Positions 34,372-43,362 of a stretch of DNA of 64,000 nucleotides are shown here, piece after piece (the first letter of the stretch is position 1; every line of letters starts with the position of its first letter). This stretch comes from an uncultured Collinsella sp. (lineage in GTDB: Bacteria > Actinomycetota > Coriobacteriia > Coriobacteriales > Coriobacteriaceae). The notes beneath the pieces are model-generated. The model saw only the letters and a list, made by a program, of their open reading frames with translations. It did no database searches and was not told the origin of the DNA. The stretch spans positions 1 through 64,000 of the forward strand of contig CASEEV010000012.1 in the NCBI GenBank assembly GCA_949287065.1. Direction: 5' to 3'. The translations under genes were made by a program, and so were the position numbers.

Positions 34372-36168
34372 CTACGCCGTCGGCGTGACGCCCATCGTTT
34401 GGAAGGCGGTGGACTCGACCGTGCGGAACACGTCCTGCGACACCGTGACACCCGCCGTGCCGTAGAGCGTCACGTACGTGAGTACCTTGGGATCCTTCGT
34501 GGGGCCGAAGCCCAGGAAGGAGGTCATGTACGTGTCGTCGAGGTAGCCGCCGGTCTCGGAGGCGATCTCGGCGGTGCCCGTCTTGCCCGAGATCTCGTAG
34601 CCCTCGATCGCGGCGTCGGTACCCGTGCCCGACTCCACGACGTCGGTCATGATGTCGGCAACGTCCTCGGCGGTCTTCTTGTCGATGACGCGCTTCTCCT
34701 CGTCCTCCCATTCGGCCTGCTCGCCGCCCTTGGCGAGCAAGAAGTGCGGAGTCGTGGCCACGCCGTCGTTGGCGACGGTGGCACCGGCACGCGCCATCTG
34801 GATGGGCGGCACCGACACCGCCTGGCCGAACGCCATGGTCGAGAGCGTGGAGCCGTCGTAGTCGTCGCGGTCGGTCACGATGCCCTCGATCTCGCCCGGG
34901 AAGTCGATGCCGGTCTTCTCACCGATGTCGAAGAGGTCGAGGTACTTCACGTAGTCGTCGGCGCCGATCTCGGCACCCACGAGGGCAAAGCCGGTGTTGG
35001 AGGAGCGGCGGAGCATCTCGCGCAGCGACATGTCCATGGTCTCGCTGCGCCCGTCGGCGTCGGTCACGTAGTCGTCGCCCACCTTGACCGCGCCCGGCAC
35101 CGAGATCTCGGGCTTGTCGGTGTCCATGATGCCGAGCTCGATGGCAATGGCCGAGGTGATGATCTTGAACGTGGAGCCCGGCTCGTAGGAGTCGGTCACC
35201 ACGCGCAGGTTCATGTCCTCGCTCGTTGCGGACTCGAGGTCGTCGGGGTCGTAGGTGGGGTTGGAGCACGCGGCGAGGATCTCGCCGCTGCGCGGGTCGA
35301 GAACCACCACCGACCCGTTCTCGGCCTCGCTGTCCTCCACCGCAGCCGCGAGGGAGTCCTCGGCCGTTGCCTGGATGTTCACGTCGATGGTGAGCACGAT
35401 GTCGGTGCCGTCGACGGCCGGCTCCTCGAAGTACGCGCCGCCGGCGATGTAGCTGCCGTCCATGGAGCGCTCGCGCATGAGCGAGCCGTTCTCGCCGGAA
35501 AGCAGGTCGTTGTAGAAGAGCTCGATGCCGGTGAGGCCCTGGTTCTCGTTGTTCACAACGCCGAGCACCTGCGAGGCGAGGCTGCCGTAGGGGTACACGC
35601 GCTTGACCGCCTGCTCGAAGCCCACGCCGGGAAGCTCCAGTGCCTCGATCTCGTCGGCGAGCTCCTGGTCGACCTGGCGCTTCACGTAACAGAACGCGCC
35701 GCCCTGGTCGATGATGGCGCGCACGTCCTTCTCTTCCATGTCGAGCTTCTCGGCAAGCGCCTCGGCGGTCTCTTTGGGATCGTCGACGAGCTCGGAGTTC
35801 ACGTAGACGTTCACGCAGTCGACGCTCACGGCGAGCACGTTGCCGTTGCGGTCGTAGATGGTACCGCGCTTGGCGTAGATGGTCTCGGACGCCAGACGGT
35901 ACATGTCGGCGCGGTCGCGGTAGGTCTGGGCGTTGATGATGTCGTAGTCAACGAGCTTGAGAAGGCCCGCGCCGAGAAAGACCGCAAAGACGATCGGCAC
36001 GATGAGCCAACGCGAGAACTTCTCGCGGTCGAGATCGGTGTGAAACAGGTCGTTGACCACGCGCGCAGAGCGGCGCGAGCCCTGAGGCCCGCGCCGCCGA
36101 GACGAATCGCGGTATGAGTTGTACGGAGAGCGGCCGCGTGAGCAGCCGCGCCGGTCGTCGTAAGCCAT
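34372..36168 (-). CDS. ftsI: Septal penicillin-binding protein FtsI (class B PBP)
   Basis: A 598-residue transpeptidase that crosslinks septal peptidoglycan with FtsW. A charged cytoplasmic start and one membrane helix (about 55-75) are followed by the PBP dimerisation domain and the transpeptidase domain, with the active-site serine in GSTFK (about 320-324), SSN in RSSNTGF (about 377-383) and KTG in SGKTGTAE (about 530-537). No PASTA repeats are seen at the C-terminus. AGGAG lies just before the ATG. It follows the FtsL-like gene by 24 bases. Confidence 0.96.
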   Translation of the reverse strand: MAYDDRRGCSRGRSPYNSYRDSSRRRGPQGSRRSARVVNDLFHTDLDREKFSRWLIVPIVFAVFLGAGLLKLVDYDIINAQTYRDRADMYRLASETIYAKRGTIYDRNGNVLAVSVDCVNVYVNSELVDDPKETAEALAEKLDMEEKDVRAIIDQGGAFCYVKRQVDQELADEIEALELPGVGFEQAVKRVYPYGSLASQVLGVVNNENQGLTGIELFYNDLLSGENGSLMRERSMDGSYIAGGAYFEEPAVDGTDIVLTIDVNIQATAEDSLAAAVEDSEAENGSVVVLDPRSGEILAACSNPTYDPDDLESATSEDMNLRVVTDSYEPGSTFKIITSAIAIELGIMDTDKPEISVPGAVKVGDDYVTDADGRSETMDMSLREMLRRSSNTGFALVGAEIGADDYVKYLDLFDIGEKTGIDFPGEIEGIVTDRDDYDGSTLSTMAFGQAVSVPPIQMARAGATVANDGVATTPHFLLAKGGEQAEWEDEEKRVIDKKTAEDVADIMTDVVESGTGTDAAIEGYEISGKTGTAEIASETGGYLDDTYMTSFLGFGPTKDPKVLTYVTLYGTAGVTVSQDVFRTVESTAFQTMGVTPTA

Positions 36169-36192
36169 GGCGCTCCTTGGGGAGGGTCCTCG

Positions 36193-36675
36193 CTACTCTG
36201 CCGACGCCTCCTCGGCGCCCGCTGCGGCGCTCGCATCGGAGGAGAAGTCGAGAATCACGCGCTGATCGGGCTCGACCATGCCGAGAGAGCCGGTGGCGAT
36301 GTCGCGAATGCGCGAGTCGGCACCGTACACCGAGTTCATGACCTCGAGGTTCTCGCCCGCCTCGCGGACCTCCTCGATCTCCTGGCTGATCTGCGCGTTG
36401 TCGTTCAGCAGAGCCGTCGTTGCACTAGCAATGGTAACGCGGCCGAGGCCGATGGCGCAGAACAGAACCGCAAGCACCGCGAAAACTTTAACAACGTGAA
36501 GAAACGCCGGGCTCACGTCTTGGTCTGCCTGACGGCCGGCGCCCGTGTACACGTCGAAGCGCGGGGCGCGCGTCTCAGCGGCGCGACGGCGGCGCTCGGC
36601 ACCGTAACCGTAACTCGCCTGCTCCTGAGCCGTATAGTCATAGGCATATGCCGCGCTTGTGTACCTGCTGGCCAT
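36193..36675 (-). CDS. FtsL-like septum formation protein
   Basis: A 160-residue single-pass protein: a Tyr/Ala-rich cytoplasmic N-terminus, one membrane helix (about 55-77), then a short coiled coil (LNDNAQISQEIEEVREAGENLE) ending in MNSVYGADSRIRDIATGSLGMVEP, which matches the FtsL/DivIC pattern of leucine-zipper then a conserved GM-x-P motif. Position between rsmH and ftsI is the standard ftsL locus, so the role is inferred with good support. The ATG at 36675 has a GGGG-rich stretch upstream and is preferred to one 30 bases earlier. Confidence 0.82.
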   Translation of the reverse strand: MASRYTSAAYAYDYTAQEQASYGYGAERRRRAAETRAPRFDVYTGAGRQADQDVSPAFLHVVKVFAVLAVLFCAIGLGRVTIASATTALLNDNAQISQEIEEVREAGENLEVMNSVYGADSRIRDIATGSLGMVEPDQRVILDFSSDASAAAGAEEASAE

Positions 36676-36716
36676 GATCTGCCCCGCCCCTTGCGTTAAC
36701 GTCAATGAGTAGATAC

Positions 36717-36786
36717 CGATACGTTGCTGCTGCGTTTAAGCTGCGTTGGTAGTACGTTTATCGTTCGTTTGAAGCTGCGTTGGTGC
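36717..36786. repeat. Short direct-repeat words between rsmH and ftsL
   Basis: AAGCTGCGTTGGT occurs at 36738-36750 and 36772-36784, each preceded by CGTTT-like words, with a related GTTGCTGCTGCGTTT at about 36723. Spacing is 34 bases. The segment lies in the 160-base gap inside the dcw cluster. Confidence 0.6.
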
Positions 36787-36833
36787 TGCGCGTAAGCGAG
36801 TGAGCGGATGCCCGCCCGCGCTCGCGAAGCGCC

Positions 36834-37799
36834 TCAGAGCTTCTCGGCTACACGGGTCTTTGCAGACCGTGCCCGAGGGTTGCGCTCAACCTCTGCGGCC
36901 GAGGCCGTGAGCGGCTTGCGCGTGATGACTTTGAGCACCGGCACCTTCCCGCACACGCACACCGGAAGCTCCGGCGGGCACGTGCACCCCTGGCTCATCT
37001 CTTGGAACGCACGTTTGACGATGCGGTCCTCGAGCGAGTGGTAGGAGATCACGCAGATGCGCCCGCCCGGGTTGAGCCACCGTATGGCTGCCTCGAGGCC
37101 GCTCTCCAGCGCGTCGAGCTCGTGGTTGACCTCGATGCGAATGGCCTGGAAGCTGCGCTTGGCCGGATGGCCGCCGTGTCGGCGCGCGGCGGCGGGTATC
37201 CCCGCCTTCACGCACTCGACGAGCTCGCCCGTCGTGACGATCGGCGCCTTCTCGCGCCGGCGCACGATCTCGCGGGCAATGCGGGACGCGTACTTCTCCT
37301 CCCCGTAGACGCGCAGTACCCGAGTGAGGTCGGCTTCGGTGTAGGTGTTGATGACCTCGGCTGCGGTTAAGGTGTGATCCTCGGGATTCATGCGCATGTC
37401 GAGCGGGGCGTCCTCGTGGTAGGAGAAGCCCCTTCCGGGAATATCGAGCTGAGGGGACGAGACCCCCAAGTCGAAGAGAAACCCGTCGACGCCGGGCACC
37501 TCGGCCGAGCAGAGCAGCTCATCGAGGTTTCCGAAGTTGCCTTTCAGAAGCTTGTGCGACACGCGCGGAGCCTCGTGGTCGAGCCTCTGGGAAGCGGCTG
37601 CCAGGGCCATGTCGTCCTGGTCGATGCCGATCAAGAGGCCCTCCTCGCCCACCTCGGCGGCCATTCTCACCGAATGGCCCGCTCCGCCCAGCGTGCAGTC
37701 GCACACAGTGGAGCCCGGTTTGAGCGCGAGGCTCGAGAGAACTTCCTCGAGCATGACGGGTTCGTGTCGGTATGCTGGTGTCAAGGTCTGGTCTGCCAT
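36834..37799 (-). CDS. rsmH: 16S rRNA m4C1402 methyltransferase
   Basis: A 321-residue SAM-dependent enzyme (formerly MraW) methylating C1402 of 16S rRNA. Motifs: YRHEPVMLEEVL, the SAM loop CTLGGAGHS, FLFDLGVSSPQLD, GRGFSYHEDAPLDMRM and HSLEDRIVKR. It is the second gene of the mra operon, with mraZ 30 bases upstream and a GGAGGA site before the ATG. Confidence 0.96.
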   Translation of the reverse strand: MADQTLTPAYRHEPVMLEEVLSSLALKPGSTVCDCTLGGAGHSVRMAAEVGEEGLLIGIDQDDMALAAASQRLDHEAPRVSHKLLKGNFGNLDELLCSAEVPGVDGFLFDLGVSSPQLDIPGRGFSYHEDAPLDMRMNPEDHTLTAAEVINTYTEADLTRVLRVYGEEKYASRIAREIVRRREKAPIVTTGELVECVKAGIPAAARRHGGHPAKRSFQAIRIEVNHELDALESGLEAAIRWLNPGGRICVISYHSLEDRIVKRAFQEMSQGCTCPPELPVCVCGKVPVLKVITRKPLTASAAEVERNPRARSAKTRVAEKL

Positions 37800-37829
37800 G
37801 TACGGGTCCTCCTCGGGCGTGCCAGAAGG

Positions 37830-38264
37830 CTAGTTGAAGAAGTCTGCCAGGACGCTCTCCACCGTGGCCTGGCGCGCGTCGTAGGTGGCGCGGTCCCAGA
37901 TCTCGAGGCGGTCGCCGTCGCCGACAACCGTTACCTCGTGGTCCAGGTGGGCCTTGGCGCGGTTTGCCTCGGGGAGGCTGATACGGGCGGCGGAGTCTAT
38001 GTCAAGTGTGGTTGCCGCCCCGTTCAGCGCTGCCTTGACCAGGCGATGCTGTCCGTTGGTAGGGTCGTAACCGCCCTTGGCATCGAACACATCGTCCAGC
38101 CACTTCTCGAACATGTCCTTGGTGAACACGTACAGAGCGTCGATCTCCTTTTCAGGAGCGGGAAGCACGCGCACTTGGTCACCGAGCTCCTTGCGGAATG
38201 CAGGCGGAAGAGAGAGACGGCCCTTGGCATCGAGATTTCGATTGTAGGTACCGGTCAAGTACAA
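37830..38264 (-). CDS. mraZ: Transcriptional regulator MraZ (TTG start)
   Basis: A 144-residue protein with two SpoVT/AbrB-like halves, RNLDAKGRLSLPPAFRK at the N-terminus and AARISLPEANRAKAHL in the second half, forming a ring that binds repeated DNA boxes and represses its own operon. The family start lies at a TTG codon (38264): the residues that follow (YLTGTYNRNLDAKGR) match the family and a run of Gs lies about 11 bases upstream. It is the first gene of the mra-dcw cluster, with its likely operator 85 bases upstream. Confidence 0.94.
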   Translation of the reverse strand: MYLTGTYNRNLDAKGRLSLPPAFRKELGDQVRVLPAPEKEIDALYVFTKDMFEKWLDDVFDAKGGYDPTNGQHRLVKAALNGAATTLDIDSAARISLPEANRAKAHLDHEVTVVGDGDRLEIWDRATYDARQATVESVLADFFN

Positions 38265-38331
38265 CCGCGAGCACCCCCCCTTAGGCTATTCGGTGGTGAG
38301 TGCGGGAGCCACCCCGCTGTCGACGCTTTCT

Positions 38332-38383
38332 ATAATACTGTTTTCTCTCCCACTTTGCCCCCTCATTCCCCACTTTCCCCCAC
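38332..38383 (-). promoter_or_regulatory. MraZ operator: four boxes at 10-nt spacing, with adjacent -10
   Basis: On the minus strand, GTGGG boxes occur at 38379-38383, 38369-38373 and 38349-38353, with a variant AGGGG at 38359-38363. The spacing is exactly 10 bases throughout, the arrangement known for MraZ binding sites. A -10-like TATTAT lies at 38332-38337, close downstream, so bound MraZ would cover the -35 region; the -35 itself is poor. Confidence 0.85.
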
Positions 38384-38599
38384 CACCTACCCCGGAGGTC
38401 CCCTACCTCCTCGGGTCGGCTCATGCCTCAGATACGGTAAACCACAAGATATTGTGTTGTAATGGGTTTGTAAGCCCCTGTACTTGATAGGGATTCAAGC
38501 TCAGGTCGAACGTTACGCGTATTCAACTATTTGTTGGCACCTTGTGAACCAAACGCTCCCCGCGCGTTCCCACGAACATGCGTACGAGATAAATAATGG

Positions 38600-38635
38600 C
38601 ATCTACCTGCGGTTTTATAAAAGCGCAGGTAGATG
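38600..38635. repeat. Near-perfect 36-base palindrome
   Basis: Bases 38600-38617 are the inverse of 38618-38635 at 17 of 18 positions. The arms start CATCTACCTGC and the centre is TTTTATAAAA. It lies in the 525-base gap between xerD and mraZ and lacks a T tract, so a simple terminator is not the obvious reading. Confidence 0.8.
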
Positions 38636-38645
38636 CGGGGCGGTG

Positions 38646-38674
38646 GTGGGAGCGGGTGGGAAGCACGTGGTGGG
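38646..38674 (+). promoter_or_regulatory. Second cluster of GTGGG boxes, opposite strand
   Basis: GTGGG occurs at 38646-38650, 38656-38660 and 38670-38674, with GTGG at 38667. The first two are 10 bases apart as in the MraZ operator, but the third is 14 away. It may be a secondary MraZ site or chance in GC-rich DNA. Confidence 0.4.
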
Positions 38675-38731
38675 AGCTTGGGGCAAAGCCGCAGCCGGCG
38701 CGCCCTGCTCGCCAAGCGCGTTCTCCCCCAT

Positions 38732-38747
38732 CACCTATATATAGGTG
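38732..38747. repeat. Perfect 16-base palindrome CACCTATATATAGGTG
   Basis: A perfect dyad located 44 bases beyond the xerD stop. It resembles a repressor operator or a cruciform-prone site. No gene starts nearby on the plus strand, so its role is unclear. Confidence 0.6.
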
Positions 38748-38790
38748 TACCGACGAGAACCCCTGGGCATCGGAGGACGCAAGCAGTTTG

Positions 38791-39714
38791 CTACGCCCGG
38801 GCGCGCGGGTGCGCCTCGCGGTAGATCTGCGTCAGATGGGTCCGGTCCACGTGCGTGTAGATCTGCGTGGTCGAGACGCTCGCGTGCCCCAGGATCTCCT
38901 GAAGCACGCGCAGGTCGGCTCCTCCGGCAAGCATATGCGTGGCGAACGAATGGCGCAGCGTGTGAGGATGGAGCCCCTCGATCCCGGCGATCCTGCCGTA
39001 GCGCTCGCACACCGCGTGCGCCGTCTGCCGGCTGATGCGCCCGCCGTTCTTGTTGAGAAACACCGCCGGCGCGCCCCGCGCCACACGGGCATGCGCGGCG
39101 AGCTCTCCCCGAGGTCCCGCAAGGTAGGCGCGCAGGCGCTTGAGCGCCGTGCCCCCTATGGGCACGAGGCGCTCCTTGGACCCCTTGCCGAACACGCGCA
39201 CAAAGCCCTCGTCGAGGTACAGGTCGCGCAGGTCGAGCCCTACGAGCTCGCTCACGCGCAGACCGCACCCGTAGAGGACCTCGAGCATCGCGCGGTCGCG
39301 CTCTCCTGCCGCCGTCGGCGGGAACGGCTGGTCGAGAAGCGCCTGCGCCTGCTCGACGGAGATGTAGTCGGGCAGGCGCTCCTCTTTCTTGGGCAGGCGC
39401 ACCGCCGCCGTGGGGTGGTTTTTGGCCGTGCCCTCCGACACCATGAACCGATGGAAGCCCTTGACGGCCGAGAGCGCCCGCTCGATGGATGCGGAGGCGA
39501 ACCCGGCGTCGCGCTTCTCGGCCGCAAAGGCCTCGACGTCGGCGCGCGTCACGCAGTCGGGGTCGACTATGTTGCGCTCAGACAGAAACGCGAGGTAGGC
39601 AGCCGTGTCGCGCGCGTAGGCGGCAACGCTGTTGGCAGCGAGTCCGCGTTCGACCTGCAGATAGTCGAGGTAGTCCTCGCGGGCGCGGGCAAGCGGAGAC
39701 TGCGCTTCGGGCAC
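38791..39714 (-). CDS. xerD: Tyrosine recombinase XerD/XerC-like
   Basis: A 307-residue site-specific recombinase for chromosome dimer resolution. The N-terminal SAM-like core-binding domain (about 1-100) precedes the catalytic domain with Arg in YGCGLRVSELV (about 152-162), Lys in GKGSKERLVPIG, HTLRHSFATHML (His-x-x-Arg), the His in LGHASVSTTQIYTH and Tyr in QIYTHV. The start is a GTG with GGAGGAG upstream. It follows pyrG by 22 bases. XerC versus XerD cannot be settled by eye; the dimer-resolution role is inferred from the family. Confidence 0.93.
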   Translation of the reverse strand: MPEAQSPLARAREDYLDYLQVERGLAANSVAAYARDTAAYLAFLSERNIVDPDCVTRADVEAFAAEKRDAGFASASIERALSAVKGFHRFMVSEGTAKNHPTAAVRLPKKEERLPDYISVEQAQALLDQPFPPTAAGERDRAMLEVLYGCGLRVSELVGLDLRDLYLDEGFVRVFGKGSKERLVPIGGTALKRLRAYLAGPRGELAAHARVARGAPAVFLNKNGGRISRQTAHAVCERYGRIAGIEGLHPHTLRHSFATHMLAGGADLRVLQEILGHASVSTTQIYTHVDRTHLTQIYREAHPRARA

Positions 39715-39736
39715 GGCTCTTCTCCTCCGAACGGCC

Positions 39737-41425
<1,689 letters not shown>

Positions 41426-41432
41426 TCAGAAC

Positions 41433-41456
41433 CAAAAGCCGCGCCGCGGCGCAGCC
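41433..41456 (-). terminator. Possible attenuator in pyrG leader
   Basis: On the minus strand a 7-bp GC stem with a 4-base loop (41438-41455) is followed by TTTTGG, 35 bases before the pyrG start. Many Gram-positive pyrG genes are controlled by leader attenuation; that this one is so is an inference. Confidence 0.4.
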
Positions 41457-41534
41457 GCTCTTTACGGGTCTTTATCGTAGCACTCCCCAAAGGCGCGTTT
41501 TGCCAAAGAGGCGAATTCATGGAAGCGAAACGCG

Positions 41535-41560
41535 AAGGGGCCCGCGTGCGCGGACCCCTT
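41535..41560 (-). terminator. Terminator after DUF1846 gene
   Basis: AAGGGG-x-CCGCG arms (41535-41546 and 41549-41560) form a 12-bp stem with one mismatch, 9 bases past the stop. The T tract on the minus strand is weak (GTTT). Confidence 0.5.
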
Positions 41561-41568
41561 GAAAAACC

Positions 41569-43050
41569 TTAGCGATGGTAGTAGCCGCTGCGCTCGAACT
41601 TGGGCTCGCAGCAGACGTTGATGCCGAGCCGCTTCAAGAGCGACTCGTCGGACGAGGAGATGATGACCGAGAAGAACGCGTCGCAGCCGCGGAGCTTGTC
41701 GAGCCCGCTCATAACGCGCGCCGCCGTCTCGCTCGTGGCCGAGGTGATGGAGAGCGCGATGAGGGTCTCGTCGGGATGCAGGCGCGGGTTCTTGCTGCCG
41801 AGCTGCTTGGTCTTGAGCCGGCTGATGGGCTCGATGGCCTCGTTGCTGATGACCTCGAGTTCCATGTCGACGCCGGCGACGGCCTTGAGGGCGTTCATGA
41901 GCAGCGAGCTCGCCGCGCCGAGGCGCGTGGAGGTCTTGCCCGTCACCACCCGGCCGTCGGGCAGCACCATGGCGCCGGCCGGCTCGCCCGTGGTCTCCTC
42001 CTTGAGAAGCGCCGCGCTGCGTGCCGGCGAGAGGTCCTTGTCGACGCCGGCCTTCTTCATGATGACCTTGAGCTTGTCGACGTGGTCCTGGCCGGTGCCC
42101 GTGCGCTTGACGTTGACCGCGGCCGTGAAGTAGCGGCGCACGATCTCCATGTTGGCGGCGGCGCGGCAGGCGTCGTCGTCGGAGATGGCAAAGCCCACCA
42201 TGTTGACGCCCATGTCGGTGGGGCTCTGGTAGGGGCTCTCGCCCATGATGCGTTCCATGAGCTCCTTGACCACGGGGAACGCCTCGACGTCGCGGTTGTA
42301 GTTGACCGTGGTCTTGCCGTAGGCCTCGAGGTGGAAGGGATCGATGATGTTGGAGTCGTCGAGATCGACCGTCGCCGCCTCGTAGGCGATGTTCACCGGG
42401 TGCTTGAGCGGGAGGTTCCACACGGGGAAGGTCTCGAACTTTGCGTAGCCGGCCGCCACACCGCGGCGGTGCTCGTGGTAGACCTGCGAAAGGCAGGTGG
42501 CGAGCTTGCCCGAACCGGGGCCGGGGGCGGTCACCACGACGAGCGGGCGGTTGGTCTCGACGAACTCGTTCTTGCCGTAGCCGTCGTCCGAGACGATGAG
42601 GTCGATGTCGTGCGGGTAGCCCGTGATGGGGTAATGCAGCTTGCAGGTGATGCCGAGCATCGAGAGGCGCTTGCGGAAGGCGTCGGCCGCGGGCTGGCCG
42701 GCGTACTGCGTGAGCACCACCGCCGCTACGGCGAGCCCGTTGGTGCGGTAGATGTCGGCGAGGCGCAGCACGTCCTCGTCGTAGGTGATGCCCAGGTCGC
42801 CGCGGGCCTTGTTCTTCTCGATGTCGTTGGCGTTGATGGCGATGATGATCTCGACGTCCTCGGCGAGGCTCTTGAGCATGCGGAACTTGACGTCGGGGGC
42901 AAAGCCGGGCAGCACGCGCGAGGCGTGGTAGTCGTCGAAGAGCTTGCCGCCGAACTCGAGATAGAGCTTGCCGCCGAACTGGTCGATGCGCTCGCGGATA
43001 TGCTGCGCTTGGAGCTGGATGTACTTGTCGTTGTCAAAACCAACGCGCAT
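41569..43050 (-). CDS. DUF1846 (UPF0371) family protein
   Basis: A 493-residue soluble protein that matches the DUF1846 family along its whole length. Recognisable stretches include GFDNDKYIQLQ at the N-terminus, LYLEFGGKLFDDYHASRVLPGF, VTAPGPGSGKLATCLSQVYH and PVWNLPLKHPVNIAYEAATVDL. The loop GPGSGK is P-loop-like. The family is widespread in Firmicutes, Fusobacteria and Coriobacteriia and has no proven function; structures suggest a nucleotide-related fold. The ATG at 43050 has AGAGGA upstream and the downstream sequence begins at the family start. Confidence 0.92.
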   Translation of the reverse strand: MRVGFDNDKYIQLQAQHIRERIDQFGGKLYLEFGGKLFDDYHASRVLPGFAPDVKFRMLKSLAEDVEIIIAINANDIEKNKARGDLGITYDEDVLRLADIYRTNGLAVAAVVLTQYAGQPAADAFRKRLSMLGITCKLHYPITGYPHDIDLIVSDDGYGKNEFVETNRPLVVVTAPGPGSGKLATCLSQVYHEHRRGVAAGYAKFETFPVWNLPLKHPVNIAYEAATVDLDDSNIIDPFHLEAYGKTTVNYNRDVEAFPVVKELMERIMGESPYQSPTDMGVNMVGFAISDDDACRAAANMEIVRRYFTAAVNVKRTGTGQDHVDKLKVIMKKAGVDKDLSPARSAALLKEETTGEPAGAMVLPDGRVVTGKTSTRLGAASSLLMNALKAVAGVDMELEVISNEAIEPISRLKTKQLGSKNPRLHPDETLIALSITSATSETAARVMSGLDKLRGCDAFFSVIISSSDESLLKRLGINVCCEPKFERSGYYHR

Positions 43051-43180
43051 AGAGGCGTCCTCTCTTGTCTTTGGCCGAGGGCGCAAGCGCCGCACGGGCT
43101 CGTTTCCGCTCCCCATTGTGCCACAACGCGCGCCCGCCCCGGGACCCCGATTGGCCCGCGGGCCCGCGCTCCCCGTTCCC

Positions 43181-43275
43181 TACGCAAAATGCGAGCCTAC
43201 GCATTTTGCGAATTTAGATCGCCGGTAAAACGTTTCCGCAAGAATCTAAACGCGCATTTTGCGTAGGCTCGCATG
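43181..43275. repeat. Long imperfect inverted repeat with CTACGCAAAATGCG word
   Basis: Arms 43189-43219 and 43244-43274 (31 bases each) are inverse with about six mismatches, four of them in the central ATTTTG/AAAATG word. Within the left side the word TACGCAAAATGCG (43181) recurs as TACGCATTTTGCG (43199). It lies between the DUF1846 start and the nadE stop, so on a minus-strand transcript it would follow nadE. Confidence 0.75.
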
Positions 43276-43362
43276 TGCCGCCGCGCCAAGCGCGCGCAAA
43301 CGGCAGGTTCGGACGATACGGTCGGGCGCGCAGGACGAGACGACCTGCCGCGCGCCGCTGCG

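Noticed and set aside
34399-36117. A 572-codon plus-strand frame opposite ftsI
   Set aside because: A Val/Asp/Gly/His-rich shadow; ftsI has complete penicillin-binding motifs.
38600-38635. A dif site for XerCD
   Set aside because: The dyad is 36 bases with 17-18 base arms and no 6-base centre, unlike the 28-base dif layout with 11-base arms.
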